From Sphingopyxis witflariensis (GTDB lineage: Bacteria > Pseudomonadota > Alphaproteobacteria > Sphingomonadales > Sphingomonadaceae): a stretch of DNA of 64,000 nt. Location of the stretch: positions 280,397 through 344,396 of the forward strand of contig NZ_NISJ01000003.1 of NCBI RefSeq assembly GCF_002205635.1, in the 5' to 3' direction. The position numbers were made by a program, and so were the translations under genes. Positions within the stretch are counted from its first letter, which is position 1, and every line of letters starts with the position of its first letter. Below are positions 1 through 7,365 of this stretch, piece after piece. The notes below the pieces were generated by a model, which was not told where the DNA came from, made no database searches, and saw only the letters and a list, made by a program, of their open reading frames with translations.

Positions 1-114
1 ATCAACGGATGGATGCAGTTTCAGCATGAATTGGGAGGGCGATGTTACGAGGTGACGCTTGGACGGGCCTTCGACGGGATCGGTGCGGTTCTGCAGTCGC
101 GAGCTATAAGCTAA
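1..114 (+). CDS. C-terminal fragment of an unknown protein
   Basis: An open frame enters from the left edge and ends at a TAA at 112-114, giving 37 residues. The fragment is too short to place in a family. The start lies outside the window, so length and function are unknown. It points toward, and converges with, the minus-strand gene that ends at 240. Confidence 0.35.
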   Translation: MNGWMQFQHELGGRCYEVTLGRAFDGIGAVLQSRAIS

Positions 115-239
115 CAGGTCGCTGGTGACGGATGGGCGGATCTTCGCGACGATGGCTGCCTCGAAGGCGAAATCGTCTATCATAATGGCGACGAAACTAC
201 CTTTATCGCCGCACCATGGACGCGTTTTTCAGCAACCTG

Positions 240-1133
240 TTAAAGCCTTGTCCCGACCGGAAGCTCTACCAATTCGCTATGTCCATTAGCGGCGAGTTCG
301 CAAAGCAGCGCCGACCAGCGAGCTGGGAGCGCCCCATCGGCCGCGTATGTCGCGATAGCCTCATCGAAGCGGCCAAGGCGGCGCAAAATGTCGCCACGTA
401 CGAGGCTATGGCCATCGATCAACGCCAGCAAACCAAGCAACCGCTCCATATTCTCTTCGGTATCGGGCGGGAGGACGCAGGGAGGGCGCAAATAAAGAAG
501 TTCCCCGCTTAAAGCATGACGACTCATTTCCGCCTCGTGAAGCGCGAACGCCCAGTCCGCCGGGGACCAGTTCGTCGGGGGCGCCTCATAGGCCTTATGT
601 TCTGCAATCCTCTCATCGAGGCGACGAAGCCCCCGCATAATGTAATCACGCTGGCGACCGAAATCATCGGCCGACGCCAGCAACTCCACATTTTCTTCCG
701 GATGGGGCGCTGGGGCGCAGAGACCAGGTGGCAAAGCCGAAATCGCAGCATCCGCAAGGGGGGACTGCATTCGTTCCTCCTCCTCGATGTCCCACCAGCA
801 TTGAAGCCTGACCAGCCGCTCCGTTCCTTCACTCCTCCAGAGGCGCAGGCGAATTGCAAGAGAGACATCTTCTGGCCGACACTGCGAAATCATCCCTGTT
901 TGGGGAGATGATGGTCGATGCATGCCATCATATTCGGGATTGCCTTCATCCGCGGTGAAAACCGCTCCACACCGACACGCCAATACCCCCGCCTCTGTCT
1001 GGCAATAACCTCCTCGCCCCCATCCGTCCGACCATTGCCGCCAACCCGAACTGTTGGTTGAGGCCATCAGTGGACATGTATCGGTCTGCCCGCAATCCGG
1101 GCACGTCACTTTAGAATATGAATAGCTGGTCAT
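240..1133 (-). CDS. Unknown protein with N-terminal Cys-rich (zinc-ribbon-like) segment
   Basis: A 297-residue protein that I do not recognise. Cysteines at residues 11, 14 and 20, then 44, 53 and 55, form CxxC/CxC pairs that could bind zinc. The middle part is rich in charged residues. Near residues 245-265 there is a single stretch resembling one TPR helix pair (motif RLGRFDEAIATY). There is no signal peptide or membrane segment. It follows two small membrane-protein genes on the same strand with short gaps, so the three are probably one transcript. It lies on the island, and its base composition is visibly less GC-rich than the core genes. A possible GGGG ribosome site precedes the ATG at 1133. 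Function is not assigned. Confidence 0.55.
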   Translation of the reverse strand: MTSYSYSKVTCPDCGQTDTCPLMASTNSSGWRQWSDGWGRGGYCQTEAGVLACRCGAVFTADEGNPEYDGMHRPSSPQTGMISQCRPEDVSLAIRLRLWRSEGTERLVRLQCWWDIEEEERMQSPLADAAISALPPGLCAPAPHPEENVELLASADDFGRQRDYIMRGLRRLDERIAEHKAYEAPPTNWSPADWAFALHEAEMSRHALSGELLYLRPPCVLPPDTEENMERLLGLLALIDGHSLVRGDILRRLGRFDEAIATYAADGALPARWSALLCELAANGHSELVELPVGTRL

Positions 1134-1146
1134 GCGCTACAGCCCC

Positions 1147-1503
1147 TTATTCGGGAGCGTCCACGACAGGCAACCATCCCTCTTCGGAACCGTATAGGAG
1201 GCCAATTCCAAACCCGATGAGGCACCAGACCATTCCGGAAAGGTGAATGCCCCACAACTGGAAATGCCAGCCGATGGAATGCACCCAATATAGAGCCACC
1301 GCTAGAAAGATCATTCCCATTACGATGGCCCCTCGAACGGGTTGTTCCGTGTAACGAAAAGCCAAGGTGATCCCTCCCCCGGCGGTCAACGCAAGCAATG
1401 GAGCGATCATTCCCGCCAATCCAAGCCAAACCCCTTCCCGAAATATTGCTACGCCGCCCGTCAAGAGCGCTGCCGTCCCGTATAGGTATCGGATCCAATA
1501 CAT
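1147..1503 (-). CDS. Small unknown integral membrane protein
   Basis: A 118-residue protein with about four hydrophobic segments (roughly residues 7-20, 25-45, 58-78 and 85-104) and a short soluble end. I chose the ATG at 1503 because a clear GGAGGTG ribosome site lies a few bases upstream, even though the frame stays open to 1743. The gene starts only 7 bases after the stop of the upstream gene and ends 13 bases before the start of the Cys-rich gene, which suggests a three-gene operon. No family recognised. Confidence 0.6.
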   Translation of the reverse strand: MYWIRYLYGTAALLTGGVAIFREGVWLGLAGMIAPLLALTAGGGITLAFRYTEQPVRGAIVMGMIFLAVALYWVHSIGWHFQLWGIHLSGMVWCLIGFGIGLLYGSEEGWLPVVDAPE

Positions 1504-1510
1504 CACGATC

Positions 1511-1807
1511 TCACACCTCCGCACCCAGTTCGCTTCTGTGCCGCCGTTCCCGAAAGCTGCGGAAGGCGGAGAATATTGCCGTCGCCAATGCGGTAGCGAG
1601 GCTAACGCATAGAATGTCTCGCCCCCATCGGCTCGATGCGCCCAGAGCAAAATGGATCGCCACGCAAACCACAATCGCGATAAGCAACAGGAAATAAGAG
1701 ATTGGCTGACTGGGAGGCTTGCGAGCCACCAGATAACCCGCAATCAACACCTGCGGATTTCCTAGCATAGCCGTTGTCCAGCCCAGTATTCCTACAACCT
1801 CATTCAT
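1511..1807 (-). CDS. Small unknown integral membrane protein
   Basis: A 98-residue protein with three hydrophobic stretches (about residues 5-27, 36-54 and 61-80) and a short basic tail. It is the first gene of the presumed operon that continues into the genes at 1147-1503 and 240-1133. The left end of the IS630 element begins 24 bases before its start, so the promoter may have been altered by that insertion. No family recognised. Confidence 0.5.
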   Translation of the reverse strand: MNEVVGILGWTTAMLGNPQVLIAGYLVARKPPSQPISYFLLLIAIVVCVAIHFALGASSRWGRDILCVSLATALATAIFSAFRSFRERRHRSELGAEV

Positions 1808-1830
1808 TGCCCGTCTCCCGCCAACAATGC

Positions 1831-3001
1831 CTTATACCAAAACCTGTTAAATCTGACTCATAGGGGCTTTTGAGAATAGCCGTATTGTGATTCAACATCG
1901 CAAACTGGAGGAGGTTTGCGATGTCGGTTCCGATCAAGGTTCGGGATGATTTCAGTGCCGTAGATATTCGGGGGCATGCCCGGCGTTGCAAGGATGGGGC
2001 GCAAGTGCGCCGCTTGCTGGCGATTGCGACGATCCTGGACGGCGGCAGCCGCAGCGATGCTGCTCTTATTGGGGGCGTGACGCTACAGATTGTGCGGGAC
2101 TGGGTGCTGCGCTTCAACGCGGATGGGCCGGAAGGTCTTGCGACACGCAAGGCGCCGGGGCCGCAAACGATCCTCAATGACGGGCATCGGCGCGCGCTGG
2201 AGGAGATCGTCGAAGCCGGTCCGATTCCTGCTGTTCACGGCGTTGTGCGCTGGCGGATCATCGACTTGGCCCAGTGGTTGTGGGACGAGTTCAGGATATC
2301 GATCAGCAAGCAGGCCCTCGGGCATGAGCTGCGGACCATGGGCTATCGCAAGCTCACGGCCCGTCCGCGGCATCACGGGCAGCGCCCCGAAGATATTACC
2401 GCTTTTAAAAAGTCTTCCCCACCCGTCTGGCGCAAATCACCCGCCAGCTTCCCAAAGGAACGCCTATAGAGCTGTGGTGGCAGGACGAAGCTCGTGTCGG
2501 CCAACAAACCAAGCTCACCCGGCGCTGGGCAAGGCGCGGCACTCGCCCCTGTGCGCCGAAGGATCAGCGCCGGTCCTCGGCATGGATCTTCGGGGCGATC
2601 TGCCCTGCTGAGGGCAAGGCTGCCGGCATCGTCATGCCCAAGTGCAACAGCGAGGCCATGAGCATGCATCTCGAGGAAATATCTTTCCATGTCGCGCCCG
2701 GCGCGCACGCCGTCGTCTTGCTCGATCAAGCCGGATGGCACGGCTCAGCCGAACTCGCCGTGCCGCCAAACATCACGCTCTTGCCACTGCCACCCAGATG
2801 TCCGGAGCTCAATCCGGTCGAGAATGTCTGGCAGTTCATGCGCGATAACTGGCTGTCGAACCGCATCTTCAAATCCTATGACGATGTCGTCGATCACTGC
2901 TGTTACGCCTGGAACAAGCTTGCCGATCAGCCTTGGCGCATCATGACCTTGGGGCTCCGCAACTGGGCCCACAGGTACTGATCAGCGAGTCTTGGTATTA
3001 G
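1831..3001 (+). mobile_element. IS630-family insertion sequence
   Basis: A two-frame IS630-type transposase region lies between short imperfect inverted ends. The left end at 1831-1843 (CTTATACCAAAAC) matches the reverse complement of 2989-3001 (CTAATACCAAGAC) at 11 of 13 positions. IS630 elements insert at TA, but the exact outer edge and the duplicated TA cannot be fixed here, because the bases next to the inverted ends differ on the two sides. The element separates the unknown three-gene operon from the tRNA-Glu/integrase segment. Confidence 0.7.
1921..2981 (+). CDS. IS630-family transposase in two reading frames
   Basis: The first frame (1921-2469) encodes the N-terminal helix-turn-helix DNA-binding part. 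The catalytic part is in the -1 frame from about 2412 to the TGA at 2979-2981. The DDE residues are visible in the second frame: the D of WWQDEARVG, the D of LLDQAGWHG and the E of NPVENVW. The frames meet at a TTTTAAAAAG tract (2403-2412), where a -1 slip on the Lys codons joins them into one protein of about 353 residues. IS630 members are known to use programmed -1 frameshifting, so this may be a working element rather than a pseudogene. A GGAGG ribosome site precedes the start at 1921. Confidence 0.75.
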
Positions 3002-3118
3002 AGCCCGATCCGAAAGTTGTTGAGCAATACCAGCATCTTGTGATTCAGCCGTCTTTGTCGAGAAGATGGAGGAAGCGATGGGATGGACTGGTATTTTCAC
3101 ACTCATAGCCAACGATGC
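3001..3118. other. Gene-free stretch between IS630 end and arm repeat
   Basis: No convincing gene is visible. The first bases (GAGCCCGATCCGAAAG) look like an insertion-sequence end and could be a leftover of another element, but I see no matching second end. The stretch lies within the island between the IS630 right end and the integrase arm repeat. Confidence 0.3.
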
Positions 3119-3119
3119 T

Positions 3120-3137
3120 TATTTGACGGTTATTTGA
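3120..3137 (-). repeat. Integrase arm-type repeat, left copy
   Basis: This 18 bp sequence is the exact reverse complement of 4705-4722. Each copy holds two ATTTGAC/GTCAAAT boxes 11 bp apart, which is the form of tyrosine-integrase arm sites. It lies 38 bp beyond the 3' end of tRNA-Glu(CTC), as an arm site would lie beside a tRNA attachment core. Confidence 0.65.
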
Positions 3138-3146
3138 TAAGAAAGG

Positions 3147-3175
3147 CGGTTTTCAAGCTAAATGCTTGAAAACCG
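3147..3175 (-). terminator. Terminator of tRNA-Glu
   Basis: A perfect 12 bp stem (3147-3158 with 3164-3175) and a 5-base loop directly abut the CCA end of the tRNA gene. In the direction of tRNA transcription it is followed by CCTTTCTT, so it can act as a factor-independent terminator. Confidence 0.6.
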
Positions 3176-3250
3176 TGGTGACCCCTACGAGAATCGAACT
3201 CGTGTTTCAGCCGTGAGAGGGCCGCGTCCTAACCGCTAGACGAAGGGGCC
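3176..3250 (-). tRNA. tRNA-Glu (anticodon CTC)
   Basis: The complement folds as a full cloverleaf: a 7 bp acceptor stem (GGCCCCT with AGGGGTC), a D arm containing AGCGGTTAGGAC, an anticodon stem CGGCC/GGCTG around the loop CTCTCAC (anticodon CTC, codon GAG), a T arm ACGAG-TTCGATT-CTCGT, discriminator A and an encoded CCA. The last 14 bases (CGTAGGGGTCACCA) recur at 4861-4874 on the opposite strand, where they end a partial tRNA-Glu. Its 3' end is therefore a likely integration site. Confidence 0.95.
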
Positions 3251-3411
3251 GGCATGGGTGCCTAGGCTGTGCGAGCCGATGTCAGAAATTGACCGCCCTG
3301 TCTAGCACACAACCTCACTGAACTAGCGGCGCCCGCAAACCGCGACCCCATATATGGGCGCTTGCCGAACGCCAATATCTGGAAAACCCTTCAGATGATC
3401 CAACGCCTCGC

Positions 3412-4689
3412 TTACCCAACAAGCGGGACGACTGCACGCGCAGTCAATTCCTCGAGCCCATCTGTGATCCACCTACTGTAATGTCGCTCGATCATTTGCA
3501 CACTGGTATCATGGCTCGCCGCGACCAGCCGAATGGGCAGTCCAGCTCGAATGCCTCGGACGATGCTGGAATGCCGCAAAGAGTAGACGACGACGTCCTG
3601 AAGCCCGGCGGCCTTCAAAACCTTGTTCCACATGCGGGTCATCTCTGATGCCGTCTTCCATGGAACTCGTGCGGTGCGTTTCCATTCGGCGACGCCCGTC
3701 TGCTCGTGATGCCAGCGCTCCAGAAGCGGTGCGCTAGGTGACCGCCCCTCTATTGCAGGTGTCAAGGCTTCAAGAACATCTCTTCCCACAGGCACCGGCA
3801 CCCGAACAATCCCGTATTTCTTCCCCTTCCAGCTATTGGGTACAAGCAACCTAGAATGCTGAATCTGGACGTCACCGACCAAAATCCGCTTGGCTTGCGA
3901 GAAGCGGGTTCCTGTTGCCGCCAGCACGATCACCAATCGAGCGAAGTCACCCTCTTGATCAAGCGCTTGAGCCACTTCGATGACCCTCCGAATCTGCTCG
4001 TCCTTCAGGATCTGGCTCTCGCGCACCTCCTGAATCGCATCGTCTGAAACGGCTTCGTCGAGGGCCAAACCAAACTTCACCGTTTTGTCGAAGTCTGTGG
4101 GAAGGACGGCTCGGTTGGGAATGAATGCGAGATTGAGGGCGGCCTTAAAATCGTTGATCAACCTTCGTTTCGTTGCAAGCTTGAGATCTGCATCTAGGCA
4201 AGAGAGCCACGTCTTGAGATGGTGATCGCGCAGGTCGCATAACGCCTTTTCGGCAAGTTTGGGCTTACTCAGGACGTGCAGCGTGAGCCGGGAGGACGCG
4301 TCGGAACGGGAGGGGCGCCCTTTTCTCACTGTATCCCGCGCATCACGCATTGCAGTGTAGGTTTCAACGGCAGACTTAACCGTCACAGGCGGCCCAGCCG
4401 CTTCGAGCCGCACGCGCAAACGAGCTTGTTCAACGGTCACACGCGCGGCTTTGACGGCGGCCTCGTAGCTAAGATTGCCTTCGCTCAGCACATCGTCAGC
4501 GGTACCAAGCTTAGCCTGACTATATTTTTGGTCGCCGACATACCAACGAGCCAGCCAGCGACCGCCGCGCTTACCCTTGCGGTAACCGATGTGCACATCC
4601 GGATCGATGCCGCGCCAGTAAATTCCGTCTTCCAACGCCTTGCGAGCCGACCGGCTCGTAATCGCTGTTTCCGTCAAACGTCGCGTCAT
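3412..4689 (-). CDS. Tyrosine-type site-specific integrase
   Basis: A 425-residue integrase. Residues 1-95 form an N-terminal arm-binding region, about 100-210 the core-binding helical domain, and about 225-415 the catalytic domain. Catalytic residues: Arg262 (in TGTRFSQ), Arg372 (in YSLRHS), His393 (in ASHDTS) and nucleophile Tyr404 (in ERHYSRW). The first His of the usual HxxR box is Tyr369 here, a substitution tolerated in some family members. The gene is transcribed toward tRNA-Glu(CTC). The right-hand copy of the arm repeat begins 15 bp upstream of its start, which would allow self-regulation by integrase binding. It most likely catalyses integration and excision of the left island at tRNA-Glu genes. 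Confidence 0.9.
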   Translation of the reverse strand: MTRRLTETAITSRSARKALEDGIYWRGIDPDVHIGYRKGKRGGRWLARWYVGDQKYSQAKLGTADDVLSEGNLSYEAAVKAARVTVEQARLRVRLEAAGPPVTVKSAVETYTAMRDARDTVRKGRPSRSDASSRLTLHVLSKPKLAEKALCDLRDHHLKTWLSCLDADLKLATKRRLINDFKAALNLAFIPNRAVLPTDFDKTVKFGLALDEAVSDDAIQEVRESQILKDEQIRRVIEVAQALDQEGDFARLVIVLAATGTRFSQAKRILVGDVQIQHSRLLVPNSWKGKKYGIVRVPVPVGRDVLEALTPAIEGRSPSAPLLERWHHEQTGVAEWKRTARVPWKTASEMTRMWNKVLKAAGLQDVVVYSLRHSSIVRGIRAGLPIRLVAASHDTSVQMIERHYSRWITDGLEELTARAVVPLVG

Positions 4690-4704
4690 ACATGCCTCAA
4701 TCTG

Positions 4705-4722
4705 TCAAATAACCGTCAAATA
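4705..4722 (+). repeat. Integrase arm-type repeat, right copy
   Basis: Identical over 18 bp to the reverse complement of 3120-3137, with two GTCAAAT boxes (4704-4710 and 4715-4721). It lies between the integrase start and the tRNA-Glu 3' fragment, overlapping the probable integrase promoter region. Confidence 0.65.
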
Positions 4723-4827
4723 TACGTCTGAAAACGTCGGTGGACGAGAACGGACTATACACCTGTATTTACGCTATATTTTATCTAGACAGATGAACAA
4801 TACAAGCACAAAAAGGGTTCAAATCCC

Positions 4828-4874
4828 GCCCTTTCACGGCGAAAACACGGGTTCGAGTCCCGTAGGGGTCACCA
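4828..4874 (+). other. Attachment site: 3' half of a tRNA-Glu (TTC-like)
   Basis: The sequence reads as the second half of a tRNA-Glu: anticodon stem-loop CGCC-CTTTCAC-GGCG (anticodon TTC), T arm ACGGG-TTCGAGT-CCCGT, then AGGGGTC-ACCA. The upstream sequence does not supply a 5' half, so this is a tail left by integration, not a gene. It marks the right boundary of the island (attR or its equivalent). It differs from tRNA-Glu(CTC) at several T-arm bases, so it derives from the other Glu isoacceptor. A second T-arm-like box (GGGTTCAAATCCC) sits just upstream at about 4815-4827. Confidence 0.75.
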
Positions 4875-5444
4875 AGTATCAGGGGTTCACGGGCGGAAGA
4901 TCGCCGCATGCCGTCCGTTCGCCGTGTTATAGCTCCGGCCTACTCTGCGGTTCAGACCGGCTCATAGGCTTCGAAGCGCTTGGAGGCGTTTTGAATGCTG
5001 GCAGCGAACAGGATGACACATCCTCGCCGCACCATGGCGTAGAACTGATCAAGACTGGCGACGTGGCTCAGCCGTAAATGAGGCGAAGAATGTCGCGGCC
5101 TCCGTACGGGGTCAGTATGAACTAGCCACCAGCCCGCTGAACTTGGCAGCTTTGGCGTTTGAGACTGCACGGTTCTGCCTGACTGCCAAAGCCCCTTGGC
5201 CGATGTCGGTCTAATTAACGTGTGGCCGCGTAGAACGTATCGTTAAACGAACGATTGCCGCGACAGATACAGACCGGCGATCGCCGCATTCAAGCGGCCC
5301 GCTCAAATCATAACTTGCAATCGCGCCTGTGTAGATTCATCGTAGTTTCACAGGGGCCACGGCTAGGTGCCACGGGGTGTGGCCTCCGTTTTTGATACGC
5401 AGAGATTCGTTTTTATTTTCAGATAGTTGTAGATCTGCACCGGC
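4875..5444. other. 570-base stretch without a confident gene
   Basis: This stretch lies between the island's right attachment site and tRNA-Gln. A short minus-strand frame (4952-5170, 72 codons) has no recognisable motif and no clear ribosome site. The region may be decayed chromosomal or mobile DNA. I see no RNA gene or strong repeat in it. Confidence 0.4.
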
Positions 5445-5519
5445 TGGCTGGGGCGGCAGGATTCGAACCTGCGCATGGCGGCATCAAAAGCCGCTGCCTT
5501 ACCGCTTGGCGACGCCCCA
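5445..5519 (-). tRNA. tRNA-Gln (anticodon TTG)
   Basis: The complement begins TGGGGCGTCGCCAAGCGG and has an anticodon stem GCGGC/GCCGC around the loop TTTTGAT, giving anticodon TTG (codon CAA). The T arm is GCAGG-TTCGAAT-CCTGC, followed by CGCCCCA, a G discriminator and CCA. An acceptor starting with U (U1-A72) is typical of bacterial tRNA-Gln. Total length is 75 bases with CCA. Confidence 0.95.
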
Positions 5520-5595
5520 TCGGGCCGGTGCGTGGGCGCTCTATAACGTGGAGCGCATGAATGGCAAGTTGGCTGAGCGCCCTGCCCCGATCAAA

Positions 5596-6681
5596 TTAAA
5601 GCCGTGTGACCCAGCCGTGCGGATCGGCGGCGCGGCCGCGCTGGATATTAACCAGCTTGTCCTTGAGCATGCCCGTCACCTGCCCGGGGCCGCCGGCACC
5701 GATGGTGAAGCTGGTCTCGCCGCGCGTCACCTTGCCGACCGGCGTCACCACCGCGGCGGTGCCGCAGGCGAAGCTTTCGGTTAATCGACCAGTTTCTGCA
5801 TCAGCCTGCCACTGGTCGATCGCATAGCGTTCCTCGCGCACCGTCAATCCGGCGTCGCGCGCGAGCGTGATGATCGCGTCGCGGGTGATGCCGGGCAGGA
5901 TGGTTCCGGTCAGCGGCGGCGTGACAATGCTGCCGTCGTCGAAGACGAAGAACATGTTCATGCCGCCCAGTTCCTCAATCCAGCGGCTCTCGGCGGCGTC
6001 GAGGAAAACGACCTGATCGTGGCCCTTGGCGATCGCCTCACGCTGTGCGACGAGGCTGGAGGCATAGTTGCCACCGCATTTGGCAGCGCCGGTGCCGCCG
6101 GGCGCGGCGCGGGTATAATCCTCAGAGACCCAGAGCGAGATCGCCGGGGCGCCCGACTTGAAATAATTGCCGACCGGCGAGGTGATGACGAGGAACTGAT
6201 ATTCGGCCGCAGGCTTCACGCCGAGGAACACTTCGCTCGCGAACATGAAGGGGCGCAGATAGAGCGCCCCGCCATCGACCGGCGGGAACCAATGCGCGTC
6301 GGCGGCGACGGCTTCCTTCACCGCGGCGATGAACATATCCTCGGGCAGTTCAGCCATCGCCATACGGCGGGCGCTGGCGTTGAAGCGCGCAGCATTGGCT
6401 TCGGGCCGGAACAGCGCCATCGAGCCGTCGTCGAGGCGATAGGCCTTCAGCCCTTCGAAGATTTCCTGCGCATAGTGCAGCACAGCGGTCGCCGGATCGA
6501 GCGTCAGCGGCCCGCGCGGCATCACCTGCGCATCGTGCCAGCCCTTTTCCTCATTATAACGGATCGACACCATATGGTCGGTGAAGACGCGCCCGAACAT
6601 CGGATCCGCAATCGCCGCCGCGCGTACATCGTCCGTGACCGGATTGGGGTGCGGCAATTTGGCGAAGGCGGGAGCGCTCAT
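5596..6681 (-). CDS. ilvE: Branched-chain amino acid aminotransferase
   Basis: A 361-residue class IV PLP aminotransferase of the BCAT type that makes or degrades leucine, isoleucine and valine with glutamate/2-oxoglutarate. The PLP lysine is Lys201 in GGTGAAKCGGNYA. Other family motifs are the HYAQEIFEGLKAYR segment near residue 69, and EELGGMNMFFV followed by LTGTILPGITRD, where the cofactor phosphate is bound. Length is normal for the bacterial branched-chain enzyme. A MarR-type regulator is divergently transcribed 78 bp away and may control it. Confidence 0.93.
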   Translation of the reverse strand: MSAPAFAKLPHPNPVTDDVRAAAIADPMFGRVFTDHMVSIRYNEEKGWHDAQVMPRGPLTLDPATAVLHYAQEIFEGLKAYRLDDGSMALFRPEANAARFNASARRMAMAELPEDMFIAAVKEAVAADAHWFPPVDGGALYLRPFMFASEVFLGVKPAAEYQFLVITSPVGNYFKSGAPAISLWVSEDYTRAAPGGTGAAKCGGNYASSLVAQREAIAKGHDQVVFLDAAESRWIEELGGMNMFFVFDDGSIVTPPLTGTILPGITRDAIITLARDAGLTVREERYAIDQWQADAETGRLTESFACGTAAVVTPVGKVTRGETSFTIGAGGPGQVTGMLKDKLVNIQRGRAADPHGWVTRL

Positions 6682-6759
6682 GATGAAAACCTATGTTTTA
6701 AGGGTTGATCGGTGCGCGCCTCTTGCCAAAAGAGCGCGCCGCGCGCAACGCTAGTCACC

Positions 6760-7272
6760 ATGAATGAGGAAAATTTTCTTTCACAAGTACCCGCTGCCTC
6801 TGCACTTTTCTTGCGCGAGGACGAAGTTCGCCGGGGGATCGAATTTCTGTTTTTCGCTCATGCCGCACTGTGGCGGACGATCGACGCACGGCTCGCCGAA
6901 AAGGAACTGGGCCGGGCGCATTATCGGGCGCTCTATTTCATCGCGCGTCAGCCGGGGCTGACGATCACCGATCTGCTCGCCTTGCTGGGGATCACCAAGC
7001 AGTCACTGGGCCGCGTTGTCAAGGAGTTGGAGGCGCGCGAGATGCTGACGACGCGCCCCGGCAATCGCGACCGGCGGCAGAAGGAGCTGCGCCTGACCGA
7101 GGACGGCCGCACGCTGGAGAAGTCGATCTTCGTCCTGCTGCGTGACGCGATGAGCCGCGCCTATACCCATGCGGGGCAACAGGCGGTGACAGGGTTCTGG
7201 CAGGTCAGCGAGGCGCTCGTCCCACCGCGCGATCGCGCACGGGTGGCGTCGCTGGGGCGCGAGCCGGGCTGA
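6760..7272 (+). CDS. MarR-family transcriptional regulator
   Basis: A 170-residue winged-helix protein. The recognition region runs from about residue 65 to 110 (ITDLLALLGITKQSLGRVVKELEARE, then a basic wing RPGNRDRRQKELRLT), which is the MarR pattern. I chose the ATG at 6760 because the conserved N-terminus begins there; the frame is open from 6712. It is divergent from ilvE, with only 78 bp between the two starts, so it may regulate itself and ilvE. The ligand is unknown. Confidence 0.85.
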   Translation: MNEENFLSQVPAASALFLREDEVRRGIEFLFFAHAALWRTIDARLAEKELGRAHYRALYFIARQPGLTITDLLALLGITKQSLGRVVKELEAREMLTTRPGNRDRRQKELRLTEDGRTLEKSIFVLLRDAMSRAYTHAGQQAVTGFWQVSEALVPPRDRARVASLGREPG

Positions 7273-7273
7273 G

Positions 7274-7357
7274 GGCGTCGTCCCTGCGAAGAGGCAGGAG
7301 CGCCCACAGCCGACCTTAGGCTATGCTGCCAGCGACCCCCGCCTTCGCGGGGGCGAC
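7274..7357. repeat. Palindromic intergenic repeat (REP-like)
   Basis: Two related hairpin units, one around GTCCCTGCGAAGAGGCAGG and one around ACCCCCGCCTTCGCGGGGGCG, lie between the converging MarR and proC genes. Similar units occur at many sites in the window. They could also act as a transcription end for both genes. Confidence 0.6.
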
Positions 7358-7365
7358 AGTTTACG

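Noticed and set aside
1831..3001. Exact TA target duplication of the IS630 element
   Set aside because: The bases outside the two inverted ends differ in a way that does not allow a clear TA on both sides.
3001..3118. A second insertion sequence directly after IS630
   Set aside because: The start looks like an IS end, but no transposase part or matching end follows within the 118 bp.
4952..5170. Minus-strand frame of 72 codons as a gene
   Set aside because: There is no recognised motif or ribosome site; it could be a remnant, but this cannot be supported.
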